Of a stretch of 29,344 bases of DNA, positions 1 to 7,797 are shown piece after piece. Position 1 is the first letter of the stretch. Each line of letters begins with the position of its first letter. The position numbers and the translations under genes were made by a program. Below the pieces are notes generated by a model. That model was not told the DNA's origin and ran no database searches. It saw nothing but the letters and a program-made list of their open reading frames with translations. This DNA is from CAYGUK01 sp964352985 (GTDB taxonomy: Bacteria; Pseudomonadota; Gammaproteobacteria; JAHCLG01). The stretch covers positions 1 to 29,344 of the forward strand of contig CAYGUK010000049.1 of NCBI GenBank assembly GCA_964352985.1, in the 5' to 3' direction.

Positions 1-2
1 TT

Positions 3-53
3 ACAGCCGCTGAGATATTTGCTTTTGACACTGAAACAACTAGTCTTGATTAA
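3..53 (+). pseudogene. polA: 5' fragment of the polA reading frame ending in an in-frame TAA
   Basis: Read in the frame of the downstream polymerase, these bases encode a stretch containing FAFDTETTSLD and then TAA at 51-53; the frame resumes at once with IQAKLVGLSF. E. coli Pol I has FAFDTETDSLD followed by NISANLVGLSF, so the stop replaces one residue in a well conserved place. The fragment holds the Exo I motif of the 3'-5' proofreading domain (Asp codon 27-29, Glu codon 33-35, matching E. coli D355 and E357). One base change from TAT or TAC would give TAA. It may be a real nonsense mutation, a sequencing error, or a site of readthrough; the rest of the 5' part lies outside the window. Confidence 0.75.
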
Positions 54-68
54 ATCCAAGCAAAGTTA

Positions 69-1751
69 GTGGGCCTTTCATTTGCTGTTAAAGAAAATGA
101 AGCCGCTTATTTACCGCTTGGCCACGATTATGAAGGCGCACCACAACAATTAAATATTGACGATGTTTTAGCAAAGTTAAAACCCATCTTAGAATCCCCT
201 AAAACAAAAATCATCGGCCAAAATTTAAAATATGATATGAGCGTGTTAGCCAATTACGATATTAAATTAAACTGTATCGAATTTGATACCATGTTGGAAT
301 CTTATATTTTAAATAGCACGAGTTCGCGTCATGATATGGATACCTTGGCCTTAAAATATTTGGGTTATAATACGGTTCATTATGAAGATATTGCAGGCAA
401 AGGTGCGAAACAAATTACATTTAATTTAGTCGATATTGAAAAAGCCAGTTTTTATGCGGCAGAAGATGCTGATATTACTTTACAACTTCATCATGCCTTA
501 TGGCCAAGTTTAAAAAAAGAAAAAACCTTAGAAAAAACATTTAAGCAAATTGAAATGCCTCTCGTTCCTGTGTTGTCAAAAATAGAACGTCATGGTGTGT
601 TAGTCGATGAAAAAAAATTAAAAAAATTATCGACTAATTTTGCCAAACGAATTAAAACCATTCAAAGCAAAGCTTTTGAGATTGCCAATTGTGAATTTAA
701 TCTTGCCTCCCCAAAACAATTACAAGAAATTTTATTCGAAAAAAGAGGCTTACCAGTTATTCAAAAAACGCCAGGTGGCCAACCTTCAACAGCAGAAGCC
801 GTGCTAGAAGAATTAGCACATGATTATCCTTTACCGAAGTTAATTTTAGAATTTCGCAGTTTATCAAAACTTAAATCTACTTATACTGATAAATTACCGT
901 TACAAATTGATTCGAATACAAATCGAATTCACACATCATATCATCAAGCAGTCACATCTACCGGTCGTTTATCATCAACTGATCCGAATTTACAAAATAT
1001 TCCGATTAAAACAGAAGCAGGGCGACAAATTCGACAAGCCTTTATTGCACCAGAAGGTTATAAAATTTTAGCTGCCGACTATTCGCAAATTGAATTACGC
1101 ATTATGGCGCATTTATCAGGTGATAAAGGTTTATTAAATGCGTTTAAACAAGGTTTAGATATTCATCGTGCCACCGCTGCAGAAGTATTTGGTGCCGAGT
1201 TAAGTCAAGTCACACCTGAGCAAAGACGTAGTGCGAAAGCGATTAATTTTGGTTTAATTTATGGCATGTCTGCGTTTGGTTTGGGTAAACAATTAGGTAT
1301 TGATAGAAATTCCGCACAAGAATATATGGATTTATATTTTCTGCGTTATCCTGGTGTGAAAACTTATATGGAAGACACGCGAGCAGAAGCTCATAAAAAA
1401 GGTTATGTCGAAACACTTTATGGTCGTCGCTTATATTTAGCTGAAATTAATGCTAGCAATTTCCAACGCCAAAAAGCAGCAGAACGCGCAGCCATTAATG
1501 GACCGATGCAAGGCACTGCGGCAGATATCATTAAACTTGCGATGATTAATATTGATAAATGGCTAAGTCAAAGCAAACTTAATATCGATATGATCATGCA
1601 AGTACACGATGAATTGGTTTTTGAAGTTCAAGAAGATCAAATTGATGTCGCAAAATCTGAAATAAGTGAATTAATGAATCAAGCCATGTCACTCACCGTA
1701 CCGTTACTCGTTGAAGTAGGTGTGGGTGATAATTGGGATGAGGCGCATTAA
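69..1751 (+). CDS. polA: DNA polymerase I, C-terminal part (3'-5' exonuclease remnant plus polymerase domain)
   Basis: Family A polymerase for gap filling and Okazaki-fragment processing, very close to E. coli PolA over its whole length. Counting from the GTG at 69, the Exo II segment NLKYD is at 52-56 and Exo III YAAEDAD at 129-135. Polymerase motif A (DYSQIELR) begins at catalytic D337, motif B/O-helix RRSAKAINFGLIYG is at 386-399, and motif C VHDE at 512-515. All polymerase residues I can check are intact. The 5'-nuclease domain lies outside the window. The frame is broken at 51-53 just upstream. The GTG at 69 has no Shine-Dalgarno sequence, so this start is only the first possible one after the stop; a product started here would lack the Exo I Asp and Glu and should not proofread. 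Family certain; whether it is expressed as a separate protein is unknown. Confidence 0.93.
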   Translation: MGLSFAVKENEAAYLPLGHDYEGAPQQLNIDDVLAKLKPILESPKTKIIGQNLKYDMSVLANYDIKLNCIEFDTMLESYILNSTSSRHDMDTLALKYLGYNTVHYEDIAGKGAKQITFNLVDIEKASFYAAEDADITLQLHHALWPSLKKEKTLEKTFKQIEMPLVPVLSKIERHGVLVDEKKLKKLSTNFAKRIKTIQSKAFEIANCEFNLASPKQLQEILFEKRGLPVIQKTPGGQPSTAEAVLEELAHDYPLPKLILEFRSLSKLKSTYTDKLPLQIDSNTNRIHTSYHQAVTSTGRLSSTDPNLQNIPIKTEAGRQIRQAFIAPEGYKILAADYSQIELRIMAHLSGDKGLLNAFKQGLDIHRATAAEVFGAELSQVTPEQRRSAKAINFGLIYGMSAFGLGKQLGIDRNSAQEYMDLYFLRYPGVKTYMEDTRAEAHKKGYVETLYGRRLYLAEINASNFQRQKAAERAAINGPMQGTAADIIKLAMINIDKWLSQSKLNIDMIMQVHDELVFEVQEDQIDVAKSEISELMNQAMSLTVPLLVEVGVGDNWDEAH

Positions 1752-2077
1752 CTTCCTTTAATTATCATCCGTGTGTAATCTATTTGCCCGAGCGAATGTA
1801 ATGATTTGTAAGACTGCGGTGTAATAGCAATATTTGCATTATTTAAAATAATGTCAGAATGAATGAGTCTTTTTCTTTTTACTAATAATCATGTATTGGT
1901 TGTTTATTTTTTTGTTTCTGAAAAATCAAATCATTTATTAATGAATAAAAATAAGATCATTTTTTCTTTATGACACATTTTTTACAAACCGATCAAAAAC
2001 CTGTGACGCACTTGTACCAATCGGCGATTTAAAACAATATCTGGACGTCGTAATTATCGTGAATTGGGAAATTTGAA
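1752..2077. other. Intergenic region, no convincing gene
   Basis: This 326-base AT-rich gap holds no gene I can defend. A 36-codon frame begins at ATG 1863 and ends at 1973, but it has no ribosome binding site and a random-looking composition. A short open frame from 2007 to 2081 ends in SGRRNYRELGNLK, with its TGA overlapping the next gene's ATG; it looks protein-like but has a stop at 2004 and no start, so it may be a remnant of a lost upstream gene. No strong hairpin terminator follows polA. Confidence 0.5.
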
Positions 2078-3124
2078 ATGACAAAAACCTTTGTAAATGT
2101 TCATAATGAATGGGATAAATTGCAAGAAATTATTATTGGAAATCCACTTGCCGCTAAATTGCCAGAATACGATCAGTCGTTAAAATTTGTTGAAAGAAAT
2201 TCTAGTGATATGTTCAAAGCAGATCATTCTATTTTTTCAGCAGAAATCATTGAAGAAACTGAAGAAGATATTTTAGGTTTAATTGATATTTTTAAAGCAC
2301 TGGGTATTACCGTGAAAAGACCTGAACCTCAGGTTTCAAAAAGTGCTTTTGTTACGCCATATTTTTTTTCTGATCCATTTTATCCCTATTGCCCTCGAGA
2401 TATATTACTCACCATCGGCAATAAAATTATTGAAACACCGTGTGTGTTACAAAGCCGCTACTTTGAAAGTTTTTGTTATAAAGATTTGCTACTCGATTAT
2501 ATGTTAAAAGGTGCTGAGTGGATTGCCGCCCCCAAACCCAAATTAAATACATTGCATTATCAAAAATCAGAAAATAAGCGCAGTATATTGCACCACAATG
2601 AACCCATTTTTGATGCCGCCAATGTTTTACGAGCAGGTAAAGATATATTTTTTCAAATTTCAGACTCTGGAAATTATCTTGGTTATCAATGGTTGCAAAC
2701 TATATTAGGAGAAAATTATCAAGTTCATCCATGTCAAAATATTTATTCTTCTTTTCATTTAAATACAACAATTGCATTACTACGACCAGGATTAGTATTA
2801 ATAAATCCTGAACGTGTTAATCATTTTAATTTGCCAAAACCATTAAGTCATTGGCAAGTGATTAAGGCGCCGGCTATGCAAGATTATAATTATTCAACTT
2901 ATCGTCCTTTATCTTCTGTGTGGTTAGGCATGAATTTATTAGTGATTAATGAAAATTTAGTCATCGTTGATGAACACCAAACCAAGCTAATCAAGTTGCT
3001 AGAGAAACATCGCTTTGAAGTAATTCCGCATAAATTACGCCATGGTAGAACCTTGGGCGGAGGATTTCATAGCATTACCTTAGATGTTCGCCGTGATGGA
3101 ACGCTAGAAGATTATTTTTGTTAA
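2078..3124 (+). CDS. Glycine amidinotransferase-like protein with Ser in place of the catalytic Cys
   Basis: Belongs to the amidinotransferase (AGAT/CyrA/SxtG-like) pentein family, which moves an amidino group from arginine to an amine through a covalent Cys intermediate. Compared from memory with human AGAT, CPRD places D108 opposite D170, the FDAANVLRAGKDIF segment places D179 opposite D254, and SSFHLNTT places H227 opposite H303. The C-terminal GGGFHSITLDVRRDGTL matches GGGFHCWTCDVRRRGTL. The residue after that His is S332 (codon AGC at 3071-3073), where the nucleophile Cys407 is expected. The HID segment is HLN, so Asp305 is also changed. Length 348 aa is shorter than human AGAT (423, with a mitochondrial leader) but normal for bacterial members. 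GGGA lies upstream of the ATG. The fold is confident; ordinary amidinotransferase activity is doubtful. No partner genes are adjacent. Confidence 0.8.
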   Translation: MTKTFVNVHNEWDKLQEIIIGNPLAAKLPEYDQSLKFVERNSSDMFKADHSIFSAEIIEETEEDILGLIDIFKALGITVKRPEPQVSKSAFVTPYFFSDPFYPYCPRDILLTIGNKIIETPCVLQSRYFESFCYKDLLLDYMLKGAEWIAAPKPKLNTLHYQKSENKRSILHHNEPIFDAANVLRAGKDIFFQISDSGNYLGYQWLQTILGENYQVHPCQNIYSSFHLNTTIALLRPGLVLINPERVNHFNLPKPLSHWQVIKAPAMQDYNYSTYRPLSSVWLGMNLLVINENLVIVDEHQTKLIKLLEKHRFEVIPHKLRHGRTLGGGFHSITLDVRRDGTLEDYFC

Positions 3125-3266
3125 GTAGAAAATACGCTTTATTCTCAATGAATAATTTATCTAACCATTATTTTGTGAAAGCCGTGAATAAAACTATGTG
3201 AAAATCCCGGTTTTTATGGTGCTGATATATCTATAAAATAGATAAAAAATAATAGGTTATATTGCC

Positions 3267-4025
3267 ATGCTTGGATTAGAAAAATTAAAACCAAATCATA
3301 TTAATCTTAGAATTATGGCAATTTGTGATAATTTTAATCCCGCAATGTTAGCTTGCGGTGTGAAATATCATGAAACAGACAACGGTATTTTTTTTCATAC
3401 TGTTAAAGATACGTTTTCAAAAGATAATGAACCCGAATTACAATCACTTCACCTTGCTTTAGAACAAATTCTGGCAATCAAAAAAAATTTTACAAACAAG
3501 CTTTATTTTCCTGTTCATCAATGTCGTGGCATGGCAAAACTTAATTGGCGATTGATGGGCAGTAATATTGTAAAACGCCATCATGTCGTTTTGGTTGTGG
3601 TAGATGTTAAAAACGGCACTGTTGAAAACATAAGCGCGCATGATTCACAATCAAAGGTAATTTATTTTCTTTATCCCGATAAATTAAAAGATATCGCCGA
3701 AATTTATGCGAAACAAGGGAAATTATCGCGTAAAGCGATTTATAATTCTGCTAAACATTATCATTGTTATGATCAACAAAAAAGTGACTACGAATGTGGC
3801 CGTTATGTATTAATCTATCTAAAGGAATTAATCAAAGGTAATGGCATTAATAATTTTCCTAAAATTGGTAATCGTGATGTTTTATATAATAAAGATACCC
3901 AGGCCTTTTTAGATTCGTTTTTATCTAAAGAACAACAAGATAATTTAACTAACTATTTTGAACAAGAGGCGAAAAAAGCGGAAGAGCTCGAAGTCATAGT
4001 TGACGTCCCTGAGCCTGATTTCTAA
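3267..4025 (+). CDS. Predicted CE-clan (ULP1/C48-like) cysteine protease, candidate secreted effector
   Basis: The protein has the residue order of SUMO/ubiquitin-like-protein proteases and YopJ-related enzymes. A hydrophobic strand with His is at 104-113 (RHHVVLVVVD, H105 or H106), an Asp at D126 (AHDS), a Gln at Q171, and the Cys in DYECGRYVL at C177. The Q-to-C spacing of six matches SENP-type proteases. The C-terminus (about 228-252) is Glu-rich and charged, as is common in type IV effectors. There is no signal peptide or membrane segment, so it is either cytosolic or exported by a non-Sec route. It stands alone between an intergenic gap and a convergent permease gene whose stop it overlaps by 4 bases. 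In bacteria this family consists largely of host-directed proteases, deubiquitinases or acetyltransferases; which of these applies cannot be read from the sequence. Confidence 0.68.
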   Translation: MLGLEKLKPNHINLRIMAICDNFNPAMLACGVKYHETDNGIFFHTVKDTFSKDNEPELQSLHLALEQILAIKKNFTNKLYFPVHQCRGMAKLNWRLMGSNIVKRHHVVLVVVDVKNGTVENISAHDSQSKVIYFLYPDKLKDIAEIYAKQGKLSRKAIYNSAKHYHCYDQQKSDYECGRYVLIYLKELIKGNGINNFPKIGNRDVLYNKDTQAFLDSFLSKEQQDNLTNYFEQEAKKAEELEVIVDVPEPDF

Positions 4026-5353
4026 AAACAGGCCGTTAATGCTTTTATCAATGACGCTTGATCGACCACCGCAAAATAGATAACAAATAATAAGGTCAAT
4101 AAAACCATCGACAATGTGATTTTTCGATATTGTCCAGTAATTAATTTCAATACTACATAGGCAATAAAACCAATTGCAATGCCATTAATGATAGAAAAAG
4201 TTAACGGGATCATTAACATGGTTAAAATAGCAGGAAATGCTTCGCTCGCTTGCTGCCAATCAACTTCAACAATATTCATAAACATTTTACAAGCAACATA
4301 TAATAACGCCGGCGCATACGCATAAACAGGAATTGATTGCGCTAATGGTGCAAAAAAAAGTAAGAAGACAAATCCACACATGACAACAAACGATGTTAAA
4401 CCCGTTCGTCCTTTTGCTTGAATACCGGTGGCACTTTCAATATAAGGGCTGGTTGTTGATGTGCCTAAAAGCGCACCACAAGTTGTTGCTACACCTTCGG
4501 CAATCAGTGCTTGGGTAATTTTTTTCATTTTTCGTTCATCTTGATGAAAATTGGCTAAATGTAATAAACCTAATAATGTCCCCGTGCTATCAAATAATGC
4601 TACGAGTAAAAAAGTAAAAATAACATTAAACGCTTTTGGACTACTCAACGCACTAAAATCTAATTTAAAAAATGTGGGTGAAAGTGAAGGAGGCATCGCT
4701 ATCACACCATGAAATTGGTTATAGCCCAAAATCGTGCCTAATATGGATACTAATATAATACTAATTAAAATAGAGCCTAAGAATTTTTTTTCTTCAAAAA
4801 AAACAATTAAACAAAACCCAACAAAAAATAATAAAATACCCGGTTCAGTGATATTACCCATCGCAATTAAAGTTGTTTTACTCCCGACTATAATTCCTGC
4901 TTCTTTTAGCGCAATAAAACCAATAAACAAGCCAATACCTGCCGCAATGGCAACGGCTTGAGAGTGTGGAATAGCGCTAATGATCCATTGTCGAATTCGT
5001 AAAATCGTTAAAATTAAAAAAATAATTCCCGCAACAAAAACACAAGTGAGTGCAAGCTGCCAAGAAAATCCAAAACCTTTAACCACAGCATAGGTAAAAA
5101 AAGCATTTAATGCCAGGCTAGGTGCAATCGCTATCGGATAATTCGCTAAAATCGCGCACAACCCGGTACCAATAATTGCCGTTAGACAAGTCGCCACAAA
5201 GGCAGCGCTGTGATTAATTCCGGCTTGACCTAAAATGGCCGGATTAACGACCACAATATAAGACATGGTTAAAAATGTTGTTAAGCCAGCCAAGACTTCG
5301 GTACGAATGGTGGTGTTATTTTCTGATAACTTAAAAAATTTATTTACAAACAT
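4022..5353 (-). CDS. NCS2-family purine permease (AzgA/PbuG-like)
   Basis: Polytopic inner-membrane proton symporter, predicted to import adenine, guanine or hypoxanthine. The 443-aa length and about 12 hydrophobic segments fit the AzgA branch of NCS2. Signature segments are FDSTGTLLG at 254-262 and GTSTTSPYIESATG at 297-310, followed by GRTGLT. The N-terminal signature, usually close to APGMGLNAFF, here reads APSLALNAFF at 77-86, so two glycines are replaced by Ser and Ala. It is the last gene of a three-gene minus-strand operon, starting 2 bases after the preceding stop with GGAAA as a ribosome binding site. Its 3' end overlaps the convergent protease gene by 4 bases. Exact purine preference is not determined. 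Confidence 0.88.
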   Translation of the reverse strand: MFVNKFFKLSENNTTIRTEVLAGLTTFLTMSYIVVVNPAILGQAGINHSAAFVATCLTAIIGTGLCAILANYPIAIAPSLALNAFFTYAVVKGFGFSWQLALTCVFVAGIIFLILTILRIRQWIISAIPHSQAVAIAAGIGLFIGFIALKEAGIIVGSKTTLIAMGNITEPGILLFFVGFCLIVFFEEKKFLGSILISIILVSILGTILGYNQFHGVIAMPPSLSPTFFKLDFSALSSPKAFNVIFTFLLVALFDSTGTLLGLLHLANFHQDERKMKKITQALIAEGVATTCGALLGTSTTSPYIESATGIQAKGRTGLTSFVVMCGFVFLLFFAPLAQSIPVYAYAPALLYVACKMFMNIVEVDWQQASEAFPAILTMLMIPLTFSIINGIAIGFIAYVVLKLITGQYRKITLSMVLLTLLFVIYFAVVDQASLIKALTACF

Positions 5354-5355
5354 TA

Positions 5356-5925
5356 CTATTTTCCGATCACCAATTGGGTATGTTGCATTAATGCAAGCAT
5401 ATTGTTTTCTTGATTTTTATTTAAATGGTGCGCTTTTATCGCATAATGGATTGAGCTAAACCCATATTCTCCTTTGATCATTTTCACTATTTCGTATTGG
5501 TCTGCGCGAATGCCCGTACCACAGTTTTTGATATTCCATTTATAGGTGACTTCTGTATCGGTTTGACCTAAAACATGAAAGGATAATTCGTTGCATAATT
5601 TAGCTAAATGATTTTTTCGATGTTCCATAATATCTGTTATCGTGGTGTCATAAGGAAGGATATCGCTTGAAGTAAATTTAATCGTTATCAAATTTTGCCA
5701 ATCATTTATAGATTCATTTGCAGGGGCAAACTCGACAAGAGATTCACCATTTTTCGCATAATGAAATTTTTGCACCCAATCATCACCTGGTAATATCGTT
5801 TGTAATGTTTGACGATAAACATAATCACTGCCATCTAAACCTTTGCCTAAATAACCCACCACTGTTTTAGCCCAAGTGATTTGGCAAAGTAATAATAGGA
5901 AACAAATGAAATATTTTTTCATCAT
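5356..5925 (-). CDS. Secreted protein of unknown function
   Basis: A typical Sec signal peptide covers residues 1-19: MMKKYF, a hydrophobic core, then a likely cleavage after TWA. The mature part of about 170 residues has no motif I recognise and contains two cysteines (in KLCNEL and KNCGTG) that could form a disulfide in the periplasm. It begins at a TAATG junction, sharing one base with the stop of the upstream membrane-protein gene, and ends 2 bases before the permease start, so the three are probably co-transcribed and translationally coupled. The only supported statement is periplasmic or extracellular location; the link to purine uptake is positional. Confidence 0.72.
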   Translation of the reverse strand: MMKKYFICFLLLLCQITWAKTVVGYLGKGLDGSDYVYRQTLQTILPGDDWVQKFHYAKNGESLVEFAPANESINDWQNLITIKFTSSDILPYDTTITDIMEHRKNHLAKLCNELSFHVLGQTDTEVTYKWNIKNCGTGIRADQYEIVKMIKGEYGFSSIHYAIKAHHLNKNQENNMLALMQHTQLVIGK

Positions 5926-6542
5926 TATGCGCCCAATAAACGAAGTAAATTACCTTCTAGTGAAATTGTTAAACCTACTATAATTAAACTAATTAAGATT
6001 CCCTTTTTAAAACTTGTATTAAAACTAATTGAAAAAATTCTTGGGAAAATCACTAGCAACAAAACTGGTCCCATATAGTGATATACGGTCGTAATATCAA
6101 TGGCGATTAGTTTTGGGGAGAAATTAAAACTTAAATTCCCTGTTAAAATACTAACAATGTTTCCCCAAATAAAATAGGCAATCGTAATAATCACAATTGC
6201 AACAAAATAAATTATATTACAAGCAGCGACGGCTGTTGCCGTTTGTAAAAATCGATCTTGATGTTTTTGTAATAATAACCCAACATAAATCACTGCAAAA
6301 AAAAGAATGACAGTAATTAAACTCATGATCAAACCAGCAAAACCACCTGATGATAGGGTAATCATGAGTTTTTCAACATGATGCACTTCTAAACGAGATA
6401 AATGTGGTAATCCAACTAGCACCCGGCAAATATAGAAAAAGGCGACCACAGTAAAAAATACAAATGGTGATCGTGGGATCTCACTAGGTGTAGCTTGGAA
6501 TAAAATAATTCGCAGTCCTGTTTTAATAGAATCGAAAACCAT
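5925..6542 (-). CDS. Yip1-like polytopic membrane protein
   Basis: A 205-aa inner-membrane protein with about five hydrophobic segments and a short cytosolic N-terminus. The overall look (an amphipathic N-terminal stretch with PSEIPRSP, then paired transmembrane helices) resembles bacterial Yip1-domain proteins, whose biochemical role is poorly defined. I chose the ATG at 6542 over a GTG at 6566 because AAGGGG (6547-6552) lies four bases upstream, an excellent ribosome binding site. It is the first gene of the operon with the secreted protein (1-base overlap) and the NCS2 permease. The region upstream, 6543-6673, must hold divergent promoters for this operon and the plus-strand operon. Family assignment is tentative. 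Confidence 0.65.
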   Translation of the reverse strand: MVFDSIKTGLRIILFQATPSEIPRSPFVFFTVVAFFYICRVLVGLPHLSRLEVHHVEKLMITLSSGGFAGLIMSLITVILFFAVIYVGLLLQKHQDRFLQTATAVAACNIIYFVAIVIITIAYFIWGNIVSILTGNLSFNFSPKLIAIDITTVYHYMGPVLLLVIFPRIFSISFNTSFKKGILISLIIVGLTISLEGNLLRLLGA

Positions 6543-6610
6543 AACGCCCCTTAAACGAGTAAGCACATATCATTAAACCGAATACTAATCATATCATTTA
6601 GTTGCTAAGC

Positions 6611-6638
6611 TATACTAATTTTAACGCTAGGGTATACT
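6611..6638 (+). promoter_or_regulatory. Possible -10 elements upstream of the secreted 130-aa protein
   Basis: TATACT occurs twice, at 6611-6616 and 6633-6638, both followed by AA, in the divergent gap between the two operons. Neither has a good -35 at the right distance, so this is only a candidate promoter region. Confidence 0.25.
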
Positions 6639-6673
6639 AATAATAATATTCACTTAAAACAGGAATACTTACA

Positions 6674-7066
6674 ATGTATAAAATTTTTAAATTTGTCGTA
6701 ATTTGTTTATTCGCTTTTACTTTCACTCAAGTGCTAGCTGCAGAGCAGGAAACACTTAAATCCTATGGGCAAGGAGATAAATTTTTAAATCGTTGCAAAG
6801 TAGAAATGTTTGATGGCATGGTCCAAGGTTGGCAAGCAGAAGCGAAAAAACATAATGATAAAGAAAACCAAAATGTTCCTGATAAAGTAAAAACTTTATT
6901 TACAGAAATGTCTTTATCAATTTGCACTTGTGCTGCACCACAATTCAAAGAAGAAGCATCGAAAGATATTAGTGATAATGAATTAGCAAAACGAGCTGGA
7001 CAAATTATTCAAACTTGCACAAAAGATACCTTATCAAAAGTGAAAATGCCTGATGGGAAAGAATAA
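6674..7066 (+). CDS. Small secreted cysteine-containing protein of unknown function
   Basis: A 130-aa protein with a clear Sec signal peptide (MYKIFKF, a hydrophobic core, cleavage probably after VLA near residue 22). The mature region is hydrophilic and mostly helical in appearance, and carries four cysteines: C41 (NRCK), a CTC pair (SICTCAAP), and one near the end (QTCTKD). Paired disulfides in the periplasm are plausible. AGGAA precedes the ATG at a normal distance. The stop overlaps the methyltransferase start by one base (TAATG), which suggests co-translation, though a secreted protein and a cytosolic methyltransferase have no obvious shared job. I do not recognise a family. Confidence 0.7.
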   Translation: MYKIFKFVVICLFAFTFTQVLAAEQETLKSYGQGDKFLNRCKVEMFDGMVQGWQAEAKKHNDKENQNVPDKVKTLFTEMSLSICTCAAPQFKEEASKDISDNELAKRAGQIIQTCTKDTLSKVKMPDGKE

Positions 7067-7797
7067 TGCGTGATCATAATCAAGAATTTCAAGATAATGA
7101 GGGCAGGCAATACGCTTATCATTTTGATGAAATTCTACGTGATTATATTATTCAAGAGTTAAAACCATTTTTTCTTTCTGGACGAGCATTAGAATTAGGC
7201 TGCTTCCACGGTGATGTAACACAATTGATCATGAATCATTATGATGACATTACCGTCGTTGAAGCAGCTAGCGATTTAATCAAGCACACGAAAAATCGCT
7301 TAGGATCAAAAATAAAATTTGTTCACTCTACCTTCGAATCATTTTCAACAACAGAAAAGTTCGATGCTATTTTTTTAATCCACACGCTCGAACATTTAGA
7401 TGATCCCATAAGCATTTTAAAAAAAATTAAACAATGGTTAAGCGCTAAAGGTCGATTATTTTTAGTGTGTCCCAATGCCAATGCACCATCAAGGCAAATT
7501 GCTGTTAAAATAGGATTAATTGATCATAATCAAGCGGTGACTGACGCTGAAATAAAACATGGTCATCGCAAAACTTATACGCTAGACACATTGGAAAGTG
7601 ATGCCCGCAACGCGAAAATAAAAGTCATAAAACGCGGAGGTGTTTTTTTTAAAGGCCTCGCGAATTTTCAACTCGATAAAGCCTTAGAAAGCCAAATCAT
7701 TAATCAAGATTATTTGGATGGCTGCTACCAATTTGGGATGTGTTATCCCAATCTTTGTGCCAGTATCTATATTATTGGAGAAAAAGGTGATGAGTGA
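7066..7797 (+). CDS. SAM-dependent class I methyltransferase
   Basis: Soluble Rossmann-fold methyltransferase of the Methyltransf_23/11 type. Motif I is ALELGCFHGD at 41-50, the acidic residue closing strand 2 is E66 (VVEAAS), and HTLEHLDDP at 106-114 is the usual post-motif segment seen in glycan and quinone methyltransferases. The C-terminal half (about 140-243) should bind the acceptor. The gene shares one base with the preceding stop and overlaps the following GNAT gene by 8 bases. Together with the convergent nucleotide-sugar operon this points to modification of a surface sugar, but the acceptor cannot be named from sequence; a small metabolite or lipid remains possible. Confidence 0.83.
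   Translation: MRDHNQEFQDNEGRQYAYHFDEILRDYIIQELKPFFLSGRALELGCFHGDVTQLIMNHYDDITVVEAASDLIKHTKNRLGSKIKFVHSTFESFSTTEKFDAIFLIHTLEHLDDPISILKKIKQWLSAKGRLFLVCPNANAPSRQIAVKIGLIDHNQAVTDAEIKHGHRKTYTLDTLESDARNAKIKVIKRGGVFFKGLANFQLDKALESQIINQDYLDGCYQFGMCYPNLCASIYIIGEKGDE

Noticed and set aside
2007..2081. Short frame ending SGRRNYRELGNLK just before the amidinotransferase gene
   Set aside because: It looks protein-like and its TGA overlaps the next ATG, but it has a stop at 2004, no start codon and no identifiable family, so it is kept only as a possible remnant.
4734..4961. Plus-strand open frame of 75 codons inside the NCS2 permease gene
   Set aside because: It is opposite the strongly conserved permease frame, has a low-complexity sequence and no ribosome binding site.
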